Below, piece after piece: positions 51,324-60,771 of a stretch of 64,000 nucleotides of DNA (position 1 is the first letter of the stretch; the number at the start of each line of letters is the position of its first letter). A program made the position numbers and the translations under genes. The notes under the pieces are model-generated. The model did not search any database and was not told where the DNA came from. It was given only the letters and a program-made list of their open reading frames with translations. This DNA comes from Marinobacter sp. THAF197a. GTDB lineage: Bacteria > Pseudomonadota > Gammaproteobacteria > Pseudomonadales > Oleiphilaceae. Location: assembly GCF_009363275.1 (NCBI RefSeq), contig NZ_CP045324.1, positions 3,286,001-3,350,000 of the forward strand, written 5' to 3'.

Positions 51324-51788
51324 ATGAGACTGGATATGGCAGACAGACAACTGATCGACAGGTACCAGCGTGACCTGCCCGTCAGTGAACGCCCCTACGA
51401 GGACATGGCCCGGGAACTGGGCCTGACTGAAGCAGAGGTTATCGAAAGACTGTCTACCCTGCAGGAACAGCAGGTGCTCAGCCGGGTTGGACCGGTGTTT
51501 GAACACAGCCAGGCGGGCGCGAGCCTGCTGGCTGCCGTGGCGGCACCCGATGAACAGATGGATCTGGTGGCCGCCCGGATCAACCGTGCCCCGGGGGTAA
51601 ACCACAACTACGCCCGGGAGCACACCTACAACCTCTGGTTCGTGATGACAGCGCCCAATGACGACATTCTGGAAGAGCGTCTGGACGAACTGGAACACCA
51701 GTTGAAGCTACCCATGCTGAGACTTCCGATGGTTGAGGGTTACCACATCGATCTTGGCTTCGATATCGACTGGGAGGCGCTGCCATGA
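51324..51788 (+). CDS. nirD: Siroheme decarboxylase subunit NirD
   Basis: 154 aa, Lrp/AsnC-like fold: helix-turn-helix (YEDMARELGLTEAEVIERLSTLQE) and effector-like beta domain with NRAPGVNHNYAREHTYNLWFVMTAP. With NirL, NirG and NirH it decarboxylates siroheme to didecarboxysiroheme for d1 heme. GGAGGAG precedes the ATG. It overlaps nirL by ATGA. Confidence 0.9.
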   Translation: MRLDMADRQLIDRYQRDLPVSERPYEDMARELGLTEAEVIERLSTLQEQQVLSRVGPVFEHSQAGASLLAAVAAPDEQMDLVAARINRAPGVNHNYAREHTYNLWFVMTAPNDDILEERLDELEHQLKLPMLRLPMVEGYHIDLGFDIDWEALP

Positions 51789-52321
51789 ACCTGCCCGCCA
51801 CCCGCCAGGATCAGAACTACCTGTTTGACACCCAGTCCATCAGCGCCTGGGGCTTACTCAGGCTCCGGGAGCAACTCGAAAACGGTCTGCCACTGGCCCC
51901 AAGGCCTTACCTGACCCTGGCCGAGCGCACCGGGCTAACCGAACAACAGGTCATGCAGGCGGTCAGCCAATGGCAGCAACAAGGACTGATAAAACGCCTT
52001 GGCCTTGTGGTGAAACACCGAACCCTGGGTTACCGCGCCAATGCCATGGCCGTCTGGAACGTGCCAGATGATCGGGTATCCGAGCTGGGCAAAGCCCTGG
52101 CCGCGTCACCGGTCGTCACCCTGTGCTATCAACGCCCACGGCGCCTGCCAGACTGGCCCTACAACCTGTTCTGCATGATTCACGGTATTGACCGAAACCG
52201 TGTTCAGAGCCAACTCCAAAAGCTTGTTCATGAGCATAGGCTGGAAGACATCCCCCATGCCGTGCTGTTCAGTAACAAAGCCTACCTCCAGCGCGGAGGG
52301 CGCTATGTCAGCGACCGCTGA
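51785..52321 (+). CDS. nirL: Siroheme decarboxylase subunit NirL
   Basis: 178 aa, Lrp-like with TLAERTGLTEQQVMQAVSQWQQQG and the NirL/H-type signature LCYQRPRRLPDWPYNLFCMIHG. It forms the decarboxylase with the D/G-type subunits. Overlaps nirD and nirG. Confidence 0.88.
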   Translation: MNLPATRQDQNYLFDTQSISAWGLLRLREQLENGLPLAPRPYLTLAERTGLTEQQVMQAVSQWQQQGLIKRLGLVVKHRTLGYRANAMAVWNVPDDRVSELGKALAASPVVTLCYQRPRRLPDWPYNLFCMIHGIDRNRVQSQLQKLVHEHRLEDIPHAVLFSNKAYLQRGGRYVSDR

Positions 52322-52793
52322 GCAACACCGCCATAGCGAAGTGCCAAATTTTACGCCGGTCGAGCGGGCGATCATCAACCGCCTGCAAACGGGGCTGCCG
52401 TTAACCAGAACGCCCTATAAAGACGTGGCCGAGGAAATCGGCATCACCGAACAGGATTTGCTGGGCCACCTTAAGGCTCTGCTCGCCAACGGCACCCTGA
52501 CCCGCTTTGGCCCCATGTTCCACGCTGGCGAAATGGGTGGCGGCCTGACCCTCGCCGCCATGCGCATTCCCGAGCACGACTTTGAGCGAGTAACGGAGCA
52601 GGTGAACCGTTTCGACGAAGTGGCCCACAACTACCGGCGCGAGCATGAGCTGAACATGTGGTTTGTGCTGGCCACCGAAACCCCCGAAGCCATTGCCGAC
52701 ACCATCAGCCGGATTGAAGACCTCACCGGCTCCCCGGTTTACAACATGCCCAAGGAGCAGGAGTTCCATGTCCACCTCCACTTCCCGATCTGA
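52305..52793 (+). CDS. nirG: Siroheme decarboxylase subunit NirG
   Basis: 162 aa from the ATG at 52305 (MSATAEQ), inside the end of nirL. Lrp-like with YKDVAEEIGITEQDLLGHLKALL and FDEVAHNYRREHELNMWFVLA, the D/G-type signature. GGAGGG lies upstream. Confidence 0.88.
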   Translation: MSATAEQHRHSEVPNFTPVERAIINRLQTGLPLTRTPYKDVAEEIGITEQDLLGHLKALLANGTLTRFGPMFHAGEMGGGLTLAAMRIPEHDFERVTEQVNRFDEVAHNYRREHELNMWFVLATETPEAIADTISRIEDLTGSPVYNMPKEQEFHVHLHFPI

Positions 52794-53289
52794 CTATCGG
52801 CTCTGTGAACGGGATCGGCAACTGATCCTGGCCACCCAGGGTGGCCTGCCTCTGGTGCCTGACCCCTGGGCCGAACTCGGGCGCGAGCTGGCCATACCCG
52901 CCGATGAAGTACTTGCCCGTTTTCAGCGCATGCAGGAGAACGGGGTCATCCGCAGGGTGGCCGCAGTGCCAGACCACTACCGACTGGGGTACCGCTTCAA
53001 CGGCATGACAGTCTGGGACGTGACTGACGAGGCCATATCAGCCATGGGTGAACAAGTGGGTGAACTGCCCTTCGTCAGCCATTGTTACCAGCGGCCCCGA
53101 CACCTGCCCTACTGGAGTTACAACCTGTTTGCCATGGTCCACGGCACCAGCCGGAATGAAGTGGAAAGCAAGGCTGGGCAAATCCGGGAACTGCTGGGCG
53201 ACACCTGCTCCGGACACACCATTCTCTACAGCTCGGCCATCCTGAAGAAAACCGGACTAAGGCTTCGAAAACAAGCAGATAACCGCTAG
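52768..53289 (+). CDS. nirH: Siroheme decarboxylase subunit NirH
   Basis: 173 aa from the ATG at 52768, overlapping nirG. Lrp-like with AELGRELAIPADEVLARFQRM and the signature SHCYQRPRHLPYWSYNLFAM shared with NirL. Completes nirDLGH. A 133-nt gap without gene follows before nirJ. Confidence 0.88.
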   Translation: MSTSTSRSDYRLCERDRQLILATQGGLPLVPDPWAELGRELAIPADEVLARFQRMQENGVIRRVAAVPDHYRLGYRFNGMTVWDVTDEAISAMGEQVGELPFVSHCYQRPRHLPYWSYNLFAMVHGTSRNEVESKAGQIRELLGDTCSGHTILYSSAILKKTGLRLRKQADNR

Positions 53290-53422
53290 CAAGTACCCCC
53301 TCAAGTACTCCATCAAAGGTATGGATACCCAATGCCCGGAGGGGGATAGTGAAAAGGGCAGAGAGCCGGCAAAGGCCCGCCCGGAGAGGCAAGAAAGCCA
53401 CTCCCGATGAGAGAGAAAAACT

Positions 53423-54622
53423 ATGTTTCGCATGACCCGCTACATCAAGAGCCTGATGAACCCGGCACCGGTGCGCCCGGTGCCCAAGCCCAGTGGCCCG
53501 GTGGTGATCTGGAATCTCATCCGCCGCTGTAACCTCACCTGCAAACACTGCTATTCGATCTCCGCAGACATCGACTTCAAGGGCGAACTCAGCACCGACG
53601 AAGTCTACACAGTGATGGACGACCTCAAAGCCTTTGGGGTGCCAGTGCTGATTCTCTCTGGCGGTGAGCCCCTGATGCGCCCGGATATTTTCGACATCTC
53701 CCACCGGGCGAAAGAAAAAGGCTTCTACGTCGGCCTGTCTACCAACGGCACCCTGATTACCGAAGAGAACATCGGCAAGATCAAAGACGTGGGTTACGAC
53801 TACGTGGGCATCAGCATCGATGGCCTGGAGGCCACCCACGACGAATTCCGCCAGAAGAAAGGCGCTTTCAAAGAGTCCATGCACGCCGTGGCCCTGTGCA
53901 AACAGGCCGGCATTAAGGTGGGCCTGCGCTTCACCCTGACCCAGGACAACTACCCGGAACTGCCCGCCATGCTGGAGATGCTCGAAGAGCACCAGATCGA
54001 CAAGTTCTACCTGTCGCACCTGAACTACTCCGGCCGCGGCGGCCGCAACAAGAAGCGGGACGCCTGGTACGACATGACCCGCGAGGCCATGAACCTGTTA
54101 TTCAACCATTGCCACGACGAACTCAAGCTGGGCATAGAGCGGGAATACGTCACCGGCAACAACGACGCCGACGGTCCCTTCCTGATCGAGTGGGCCAAAG
54201 AACACTACCCGGACCAGGTAGGCGCCCTCACCCAGCGACTGACCAACTGGGGCGGCAACTCCTCCGGCGTGAACATTTCCAATATCGACAACCTGGGCGT
54301 GGTCCACCCGGACACCTTCTGGTGGGACCACAACCTGGGCAACGTGCGGCAAACCCCGTTCTCGAAGATCTGGTCTGAAACCACCGACCCGCTGATGCAG
54401 GGCTTCCGCCAGCACCCGCGCCCGGTTAAAGGCCGCTGCGCCGACTGCAAATACCTGAATATCTGTAACGGCAACACCCGGGTACGGGCCTATAACGTGT
54501 CCGGCGACTTCTGGGAAGAAGACCCCGGCTGCTACCTCACCAACGAAGAAATTGGTGTGGTTGGAAACCTGGCCCGACGAGTGGCAGCCCCGATTGACGA
54601 AATTCCGGTTCACAACCTGTAA
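53423..54622 (+). CDS. nirJ: Heme d1 biosynthesis radical SAM protein NirJ
   Basis: 399 aa. Radical SAM motif CNLTCKHC (Cys36, Cys40, Cys43), SAM region ILSGGEPLMRPD, and a C-terminal SPASM-like cluster (CADCKYLNICNGNTRVRAY). Introduces the oxo/propionate changes on didecarboxysiroheme. GAGAGAGA lies before the ATG. Confidence 0.94.
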   Translation: MFRMTRYIKSLMNPAPVRPVPKPSGPVVIWNLIRRCNLTCKHCYSISADIDFKGELSTDEVYTVMDDLKAFGVPVLILSGGEPLMRPDIFDISHRAKEKGFYVGLSTNGTLITEENIGKIKDVGYDYVGISIDGLEATHDEFRQKKGAFKESMHAVALCKQAGIKVGLRFTLTQDNYPELPAMLEMLEEHQIDKFYLSHLNYSGRGGRNKKRDAWYDMTREAMNLLFNHCHDELKLGIEREYVTGNNDADGPFLIEWAKEHYPDQVGALTQRLTNWGGNSSGVNISNIDNLGVVHPDTFWWDHNLGNVRQTPFSKIWSETTDPLMQGFRQHPRPVKGRCADCKYLNICNGNTRVRAYNVSGDFWEEDPGCYLTNEEIGVVGNLARRVAAPIDEIPVHNL

Positions 54623-54632
54623 GGAACACGCC

Positions 54633-55493
54633 ATGAACACACATCCACGGAAAAAGTGCCTGGTGGAATTCCAGCTGGCGGAACAACCCTTGCGGGCGGG
54701 TGAGGTGGCCATCGTCGGCGCCGGCCCCGGTGACCCGGGACTGCTGACCCTGCGGGCCCTGATGCTGATCCAGCAGGCAGATGCCATTGTCTACGACCGG
54801 CTGGTCTCACCCCAGATCATGGAACTGGTCAACCCCCGGGCCGAGCGCATCCACGTTGGCAAAGCCAGCGGCTGCCACTACGTGCCCCAGGAAGAAACCA
54901 ACGAACTGCTGGTGCAGTTGGCCATGAAGCAGCGCCGGGTAGTCCGCCTGAAAGGCGGCGACCCCTACATCTTTGGCCGCGGGGGCGAAGAGGCCGAGTT
55001 CCTGGTGGAGAATGACATCGACTTCCAGGTAGTGCCCGGCATTACCTCTGCCGCTGGTTGCGCCTCCTACTGTGGCATCCCCCTGACCCACCGGGACTAC
55101 TCCCAGAGCGTGACCTTTGTTACCGGCCACCGCAAAGCCGACCATAGCCTGGAACTGAACTGGCAGGTACTGGCTGCGCCGGGCCAAACCCGGGTGTTCT
55201 ACATGGGATTGCACAACGCCCCCACCATTGTCCGGGAACTGACTGCCCATGGCCTGTCCGGGCAGTGCCCGGTGGCCCTGGTAGAACGGGGTACGACTCC
55301 GCTTCAGCACATGACCGTCACCACCCTGGACAGCCTGGTGGAGACCATTGCCCGGGAAGACTTCCAACCACCCACGCTGATTATCGTAGGGGAAGTGGTG
55401 CAGCTGGCGGAAAAATTGGCCCGCCCGGCACAAGCCGGCTGGAACAGTGCCCTGACTGGCCCGGCGGCAACCGTCGCCCGCAGACCAGCCTGA
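54633..55493 (+). CDS. nirE: Uroporphyrinogen-III C-methyltransferase NirE
   Basis: 286 aa from the ATG at 54633, with AAGGAA upstream. SUMT motifs: VGAGPGDPGLLTLRAL, VYDRLVSPQ, RLKGGDPYIFGRGGEEAEF, VVPGITSAAG. Makes precorrin-2 from uroporphyrinogen III, the first step toward d1 heme. Close to nirJ (10 nt). Confidence 0.94.
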   Translation: MNTHPRKKCLVEFQLAEQPLRAGEVAIVGAGPGDPGLLTLRALMLIQQADAIVYDRLVSPQIMELVNPRAERIHVGKASGCHYVPQEETNELLVQLAMKQRRVVRLKGGDPYIFGRGGEEAEFLVENDIDFQVVPGITSAAGCASYCGIPLTHRDYSQSVTFVTGHRKADHSLELNWQVLAAPGQTRVFYMGLHNAPTIVRELTAHGLSGQCPVALVERGTTPLQHMTVTTLDSLVETIAREDFQPPTLIIVGEVVQLAEKLARPAQAGWNSALTGPAATVARRPA

Positions 55494-55500
55494 ACACCTC

Positions 55501-57039
55501 ATGCTGAACAAACTGAACCGGGAGCAGTTGCTGGTGAACCTCAACAAACCGCGCATTCAACTGACCAAAGCACTGGTGATTGCCACCGCTCTGATAGCAG
55601 GCCCGGTGGCCAGCGACACCGTAGACACAGACACCCTGTACCTGCGGCACTGCGCCGCCTGCCACGGCACCGACCGCCTCGGCGGCATGGGCCCTGCCCT
55701 GTTGCCAGACAACCTTTCCCGGCTCAGAAAGACCGACGCCGAGAAAGTCATCCGCAAAGGCCGGCCCGCCACCCAAATGATCGGTTACGAAAGCATCCTC
55801 AACGACCAGCAGATCTCAGCCCTGACCGAGTTCATGTACCAGGCGCCGACGCACCCGCTGAAATGGGGCGAAGCGGAAATCCGCAACAGCCGGGAAGTCA
55901 CCCATCCGGCAGGCTCATTACCCGACGACCCGGTTTTTGAGGCCGACCTGATGAACCTGTTCCTGGTGGTGGAAATTGGCGACCACCACGTCACCCTGCT
56001 GGATGGCGACGAAATGGAACCCATTCACCGCTTCCCCAGCCGCTTCGCCCTGCACGGTGGCCCCAAATACAGCCCCGATGGCCGCTACGTGTACTTCGGT
56101 TCACGGGATGGCTGGATCACCAAATACGACATCTACAACCTGAAAGTCGTGGCGGAAGTCCGCGCCGGCATCAACATGCGCAACATCGCCGTCTCGGCTG
56201 ACGGCCACTACGTGATGGCCGCCAACTACCTGCCCCACACCCTGGTACTGTTCGACGCCGGCAACCTTGAGATGCTCGACGTCATTCCCGTCGACAATGA
56301 GTCCGGTGACACCTCCCGGGTCAGCGCCGTGTACACCGCACCGCCCAGGGGCAGCTTCATCGCCGCCCTGAAAGACATACCCGAAGCCTGGGAAATCACC
56401 GTTGAAAACCGCAAGGCCAACGTGCGCCGGATGACCACCGACACCCTGCTGGACGACTTCTTCTTCGACCCCGGCTACCAGCACCTCATCGGCGCCGCCC
56501 GCGACGGCAAGCACGGCGTGGTCATCGACCTGGACACCGGAAACACCTCCGCCGAACTGCCGCTACCGGGCATGCCCCACCTAGGCTCCGGCATCACCTG
56601 GGAACACGAAGGCCGCCGCGTAATGGCCACCCCCCACTTCCGTGCCGGCGCCATCTCCATCATCGACATGGACACCTGGCAGGTGATCAAAACCCTGGAC
56701 ACCGAAGGCCCGGGCTTCTTCATGCGCAGCCACGAAAACTCCCGCTACGCCTGGGCGGATGTATTTTTCGGCCCCAACGCCGACAAAGTCCACATCATCG
56801 ACAAACAAACCCTGGAGATCGTCAAAACCCTGCAACCGGAACCCGGCAAAGTCGCCGCCCACGTGGAATTCGATCGCCATGGTGAAAAGCTTCTGCTAAG
56901 CATCTGGGACGACGACGGCGCCATCATTGTTTACGACGCCGATACTCTGGAGGAAGAGAAGCGTATTCCCATGAAGAAGCCATCAGGCAAGTACAATGTC
57001 TGGAACAAGATCAATTACGAAGAAGGCACCAGCCATTGA
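55501..57039 (+). CDS. nirN: Dihydro-heme d1 dehydrogenase NirN
   Basis: 512 aa, paralog of NirS: signal segment, heme c motif CAACH (Cys51, Cys54, His55), then d1-binding propeller with VALHGGPKYSPDGRYVYF-like blades and GSGITWEHEGRRVMATPHF. It catalyses the last oxidation of d1 heme and can pass it to NirS. Last gene of the nir operon; starts 7 nt after nirE. Confidence 0.92.
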   Translation: MLNKLNREQLLVNLNKPRIQLTKALVIATALIAGPVASDTVDTDTLYLRHCAACHGTDRLGGMGPALLPDNLSRLRKTDAEKVIRKGRPATQMIGYESILNDQQISALTEFMYQAPTHPLKWGEAEIRNSREVTHPAGSLPDDPVFEADLMNLFLVVEIGDHHVTLLDGDEMEPIHRFPSRFALHGGPKYSPDGRYVYFGSRDGWITKYDIYNLKVVAEVRAGINMRNIAVSADGHYVMAANYLPHTLVLFDAGNLEMLDVIPVDNESGDTSRVSAVYTAPPRGSFIAALKDIPEAWEITVENRKANVRRMTTDTLLDDFFFDPGYQHLIGAARDGKHGVVIDLDTGNTSAELPLPGMPHLGSGITWEHEGRRVMATPHFRAGAISIIDMDTWQVIKTLDTEGPGFFMRSHENSRYAWADVFFGPNADKVHIIDKQTLEIVKTLQPEPGKVAAHVEFDRHGEKLLLSIWDDDGAIIVYDADTLEEEKRIPMKKPSGKYNVWNKINYEEGTSH

Positions 57040-57082
57040 TGGATAGTGTTTTGCGACAGTCTCAAAGCTCGAATGCACGCAC

Positions 57083-57203
57083 GGAGGAAGATCGAGGGGC
57101 GGCCTCACAAAACTGTGCGGAGCCATGGATGGCGGAGCCCAAGCGTCACAAGGACGTGCCGAAGGAGCGTGTTTTGGGAGGCCGCCCCTCAATCTTCCGA
57201 TGT
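57083..57203. repeat. Intergenic palindromic element, second copy with different arms
   Basis: The left arm 57085-57113 (GATCGAGGGGCGGCCTCACA then AAAC) and right arm 57172-57200 are inverted repeats with about three mismatches in 29. The centre (TGCGGAGCCATGGATGGCGG, ACAAGGACGT, GGAGCGTGTTTTG) resembles that of the element after norF, but the arm sequences differ from it. Confidence 0.8.
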
Positions 57204-57280
57204 TTGGGCCTGTCTCCGGAGACGTACCACCTGTGGCTTGCTCCACAAACGACGGCTTATCGATTCAGTCAAATATCCTT

Positions 57281-57296
57281 AATGATTTAAGTCATT
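57281..57296. promoter_or_regulatory. 16-bp near-perfect palindrome before the Crp/Fnr gene
   Basis: AATGATTTAAGTCATT reads the same on the other strand apart from one symmetric pair. It lies 60 nt before the regulator ATG and may be its operator. Confidence 0.5.
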
Positions 57297-57355
57297 TTGG
57301 ATGTTTGTTTTATGGTAGGATAATTGACCTACGCCAATGTCGCGAAGGTTAGATT

Positions 57356-58054
57356 ATGAACAGCAGTTTCAGGCCACCCATGGCCTCCGCACCCTGTTTG
57401 CTGGGGGATGAGACCAACGACATCATCCGCTACGACACCGCCCCGGCGGAAGTGGCCCTGCTGAACGGCCTGAGCCATGCCTTCGGGATCTGCCTGAACG
57501 AAAAACAGGACACCCCCGAAGCCCTGTTCCTGAGTGACCTCGCCCGCCTGTTCCACCAGAAACGAATCGACGCCGAAACGCCACTGGAAAAGCACGACCG
57601 CCCCTGGGCCAATGTATATCTCATCCAGTACGGCATCCTCAGGCTGTTCAGAGAATCCCCGACCGGAAAAGTCGCCATTCACCACTTCTTCACAGAAGGC
57701 GACCTGATCTGGCCGGTGTTCGGGCGCAGCCGCACCGTGCGCAATACCCTTTGCCTCACCAGCGTATTACCCGCCACCGTCTGGGTTGCCGATTTCGCAG
57801 CCTTCCGTTCTGCCATCCAGAGCCACGGTGACGGCCTGTGGGCGAGGTTTGCGCTGGTGCTGACTGAGGAAATGGCAGAGCTCACCAGTATGCGGGAATA
57901 TCGCAAACACACTATGTCTGCCAAAGAACGCTACGCCCTTCTGGTGGACGAATACCCGGAGTTGATCAAACGGGTACCGGATAACCAGCTTGCCTCGTGG
58001 CTTGGTGTTGTACCCGCCACTTTCTCCCGACTGAAAACTGCAGCAAAGGCTTGA
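57356..58054 (+). CDS. Crp/Fnr-family regulator adjoining nir
   Basis: 232 aa. Cyclic-nucleotide-binding-like domain (about 60-150) with VYLIQYGILRLFRESPTGKVAIHHFFTEGDLIW, long helix and a C-terminal helix-turn-helix (NQLASWLGVVPATFSRLKTAAK). It lacks the four N-terminal cysteines of FNR; DNR/NNR-like NO sensing is possible. The HTH is short of the usual E-R contact residues, so its site may differ from TTGAT-N4-ATCAA. Target unproven. Confidence 0.75.
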   Translation: MNSSFRPPMASAPCLLGDETNDIIRYDTAPAEVALLNGLSHAFGICLNEKQDTPEALFLSDLARLFHQKRIDAETPLEKHDRPWANVYLIQYGILRLFRESPTGKVAIHHFFTEGDLIWPVFGRSRTVRNTLCLTSVLPATVWVADFAAFRSAIQSHGDGLWARFALVLTEEMAELTSMREYRKHTMSAKERYALLVDEYPELIKRVPDNQLASWLGVVPATFSRLKTAAKA

Positions 58055-58252
58055 ACCGGCCAATTTGAGACATCACGCACAAAGTTGCCCAATGACCGCC
58101 ATGCCAAGGGCCTGAGACCCGTAAACGTGCAAATTATGCCATTTTGACGCGGCCCTTTGCTGATCAGGCCAATAAACCTCTCCTCCACATACGTAACATC
58201 CTGTTCCGTTCCGTAAACAAATACGAAAAGTCGTAACATGGGGTGTTGCACA

Positions 58253-60751
58253 ATGAAGTTGCAGTCAAGCCGTCTGCCGGTTGCTTCAGTTAAAGGACTA
58301 CTGGCAAGTTCCATTGCAATCATGCTGACCGGGTGCCTGAGCACAGGAGGTGAAGCCACTTCCAACGATGCCACGGGCTCAGCCAGCGGTTCAGGAGATC
58401 AGGGCGAACGCGCGTTCTCCACAGTAAACGTCGCCTTTGACCCAGCCAACCAGGTTCTGCCATTTCCCACCAACCTGCTGTTCGAGGCCGATGCTTCCGC
58501 TGCGAAAGACGGCACCATCAACGCGCCGGTAGCCGACCCGGAGGCTTCTTCCGCCGCACTGGTCCAAGGCTTGAACGAACTGGACGGTTTTTCCACCATC
58601 GCCCCCTGGCGGGTCGCCTTTACCGGTGATGTGGATGCCGCCAGCCTGCAGGCAGGCGACACCGTTCGGGTTTTCCGGATGATCACGACGGGTGCCACCT
58701 ATCCGGAGCGGGTTCAGCCCACAGCCGTAGACCGTGAGCTGGAACCGGAAACCGATTACCGAGTGCAATACAACGCCGAGGCGCGTGAGCTGTTGATCAT
58801 TCCCACTCGCGCCCTGGACAAAGGCACCAGCTACACCGCGGTGATTACCAAGGGCGTGCTTGACCCGGAAGGCGCCCTGGTTGGCAGCCCACTGCAATGG
58901 TCCATTGCCAAGGGCACCAACCTGCTGGACCAGTGCGACAGCCCGGACCGGTCCGACCCAGCCCTGTTGCAGTGCACCACCAACCCGGCCATCGCGCCGT
59001 TGGTGGACGACAGCCGTTTCGGCCTGAGCCGGAATGACCTGTTGCTGGGCTGGGGTGTGACCACGCAGCAGCAGGATGACACCTTCCTGGCGGCCGCCAA
59101 GGCCATCAAGAATAATCAGCTTTCGATGCCTGGCAATGGCGATACAACCTGCCAGACCGCCATCTGTTTTCTGACCATTGGCTCGCTGCTCGGCCAGGAC
59201 GCACCAAAAGCACCGGGTGACAAAGCCATTGTCTACCCGGGCACGATTCAGCTGCCATCCTTCATTGCAACGCCTGAAAATACCGATATCTGGGGCAATA
59301 CCCCGGCAACCGACGACGTTGTCCTGTCAACCAAATGGACCTGCGAAGCCGGCAGCTGCAACTCAGACGATGCCCGCGGCCTCAGCAACGGTGATGATGC
59401 CCAGGCACCACAACTGACAACCTGGAACACGGTTCCCGTGGTACTTGCCGTGCCAGACCCAAGCGCATCCGGGGTGCCGGCGCGCCCTGCGGGTGGTTAC
59501 CCTCTGGTGATGTTCCAGCACGCCATCCAACAGGATCGAACCAATGCCCTGGCCATTGCTTCTGAGCTGGCCCGAAAAGGTTTCGCGGTGATTGCCATCG
59601 ACATGCCCCTGCACGGGCTGGTGCGTAACCAGTTGCCGGCTGATGACAGCCGGTTGGCCCTGCACGCCGCCAACCTGAACGACCAGCTTTATAACTCATC
59701 GCTGAACGCCGCCAGGGACATCATTCCCCTGAAAATCGAGCGCACCTATTATCTGGACCTGACTGGCGGTGAAGACGACACAGCCGATGGCGTGATTGAC
59801 GGTTCCGGCGCTCACTTCCTGAATCCGTCCCAGCCGCTCACCCAGCGCGACACCCTGCGCCAGGGTGGGCTGGATCTTGTATCCCTTGCCCATTACATTC
59901 GCAGCGGCCAGATGAGCCAGTGCGGTATGGCCGATGCCCTGTTCGGTGAAGCGGGCCTGCTGAAAACCTGCAACGCCAGTCGCTTTAACGTCAATCTGTT
60001 CAACCACGTCAACTTTAACGAAATCCACTTCCTCGGCCATTCCGTGGGCAACATCGTTGCCGCACCGTTCCTGGCCCAGGACCCGGACATTCGCTCCGTT
60101 GCCATGCTGACTCCCACTGGCGGCATCATGGAAACCCTGGCTGCCTCTGACACGATCGGGCCTCAGTTGGCCGAAGGCCTGGCGGAATCCGGTGTATTCC
60201 CGGGCACCGAGGACTACTTCCGGTTCTTTGCGGTGGTGCAGGCCGCCATCGATTCGGTTGACCCGCTCAATCACGCCCAGGCCATCGCCAACCCGATTGA
60301 TGACAATGGTGAGAGTTTCGTCCGCTCGGTATACCTCTCGCAGGTGGTCGGCAACGATGGTGGCGATCCCAGCCCGTCTGACCTGGTGTTGCCACCATCG
60401 GTTGGCCAGAACGCGCCGCTGGCGGGCAGCACGCCGCTGGCCAACGCCATGGGGCTGGAGTTTGTCAGCCAAGGCAACCTGAACAATGGCAAGGTTACCC
60501 CTTCAACCCAAGCCGACGGCACCACGCCGCAGGGCCTGCAAATTGCCGTACCGTTCCGTTTCGGCGCCCATTCCTCGCCGCTGCTGCCAGACACCCTGGT
60601 AGACGACCCGCGCAGCGATGATCCCGACGCCACCGTGGCGCTGCCAAACGGCGAAGAGGTCCACTTTGAAATGCAGATGCAGGTGGCGGACTTCTTCAAC
60701 ACCCCGTCTGAACTCACCGTTATCGAAGAATTTATCGACGTTCGTCTCTGA
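58253..60751 (+). CDS. VolA/Pla-1-type surface lipoprotein lipase
   Basis: 832 aa from the ATG at 58253 (MKLQSSRLPV); a start five codons earlier is less likely. Lipobox MLTGC. N-terminal bacterial virulence-factor lipase domain; alpha/beta-hydrolase part with VMFQHAIQQDR and nucleophile elbow LGHSVGN. In Vibrio, VolA is a surface lysophospholipase encoded beside a FadL homolog, as here. It is expected to release fatty acids for import. Confidence 0.82.
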   Translation: MKLQSSRLPVASVKGLLASSIAIMLTGCLSTGGEATSNDATGSASGSGDQGERAFSTVNVAFDPANQVLPFPTNLLFEADASAAKDGTINAPVADPEASSAALVQGLNELDGFSTIAPWRVAFTGDVDAASLQAGDTVRVFRMITTGATYPERVQPTAVDRELEPETDYRVQYNAEARELLIIPTRALDKGTSYTAVITKGVLDPEGALVGSPLQWSIAKGTNLLDQCDSPDRSDPALLQCTTNPAIAPLVDDSRFGLSRNDLLLGWGVTTQQQDDTFLAAAKAIKNNQLSMPGNGDTTCQTAICFLTIGSLLGQDAPKAPGDKAIVYPGTIQLPSFIATPENTDIWGNTPATDDVVLSTKWTCEAGSCNSDDARGLSNGDDAQAPQLTTWNTVPVVLAVPDPSASGVPARPAGGYPLVMFQHAIQQDRTNALAIASELARKGFAVIAIDMPLHGLVRNQLPADDSRLALHAANLNDQLYNSSLNAARDIIPLKIERTYYLDLTGGEDDTADGVIDGSGAHFLNPSQPLTQRDTLRQGGLDLVSLAHYIRSGQMSQCGMADALFGEAGLLKTCNASRFNVNLFNHVNFNEIHFLGHSVGNIVAAPFLAQDPDIRSVAMLTPTGGIMETLAASDTIGPQLAEGLAESGVFPGTEDYFRFFAVVQAAIDSVDPLNHAQAIANPIDDNGESFVRSVYLSQVVGNDGGDPSPSDLVLPPSVGQNAPLAGSTPLANAMGLEFVSQGNLNNGKVTPSTQADGTTPQGLQIAVPFRFGAHSSPLLPDTLVDDPRSDDPDATVALPNGEEVHFEMQMQVADFFNTPSELTVIEEFIDVRL

Positions 60752-60771
60752 CCCGTTAACAGGACAGTATT

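Larger units (their letters stand above)
57040..57355. other. 316-bp gap between nirN and the Crp/Fnr gene
   Basis: Holds the palindromic element (57083-57203) and the 16-bp palindrome at 57281; no gene is supported. The short frames across the element are shadows. Confidence 0.7.

Noticed and set aside
57324..57337. TTGACCTACGCCAA as a DNR box for the Crp/Fnr gene
   Set aside because: The second half-site GCCAA is a weak match, and the position only 19 nt before the start codon is poor for activation.
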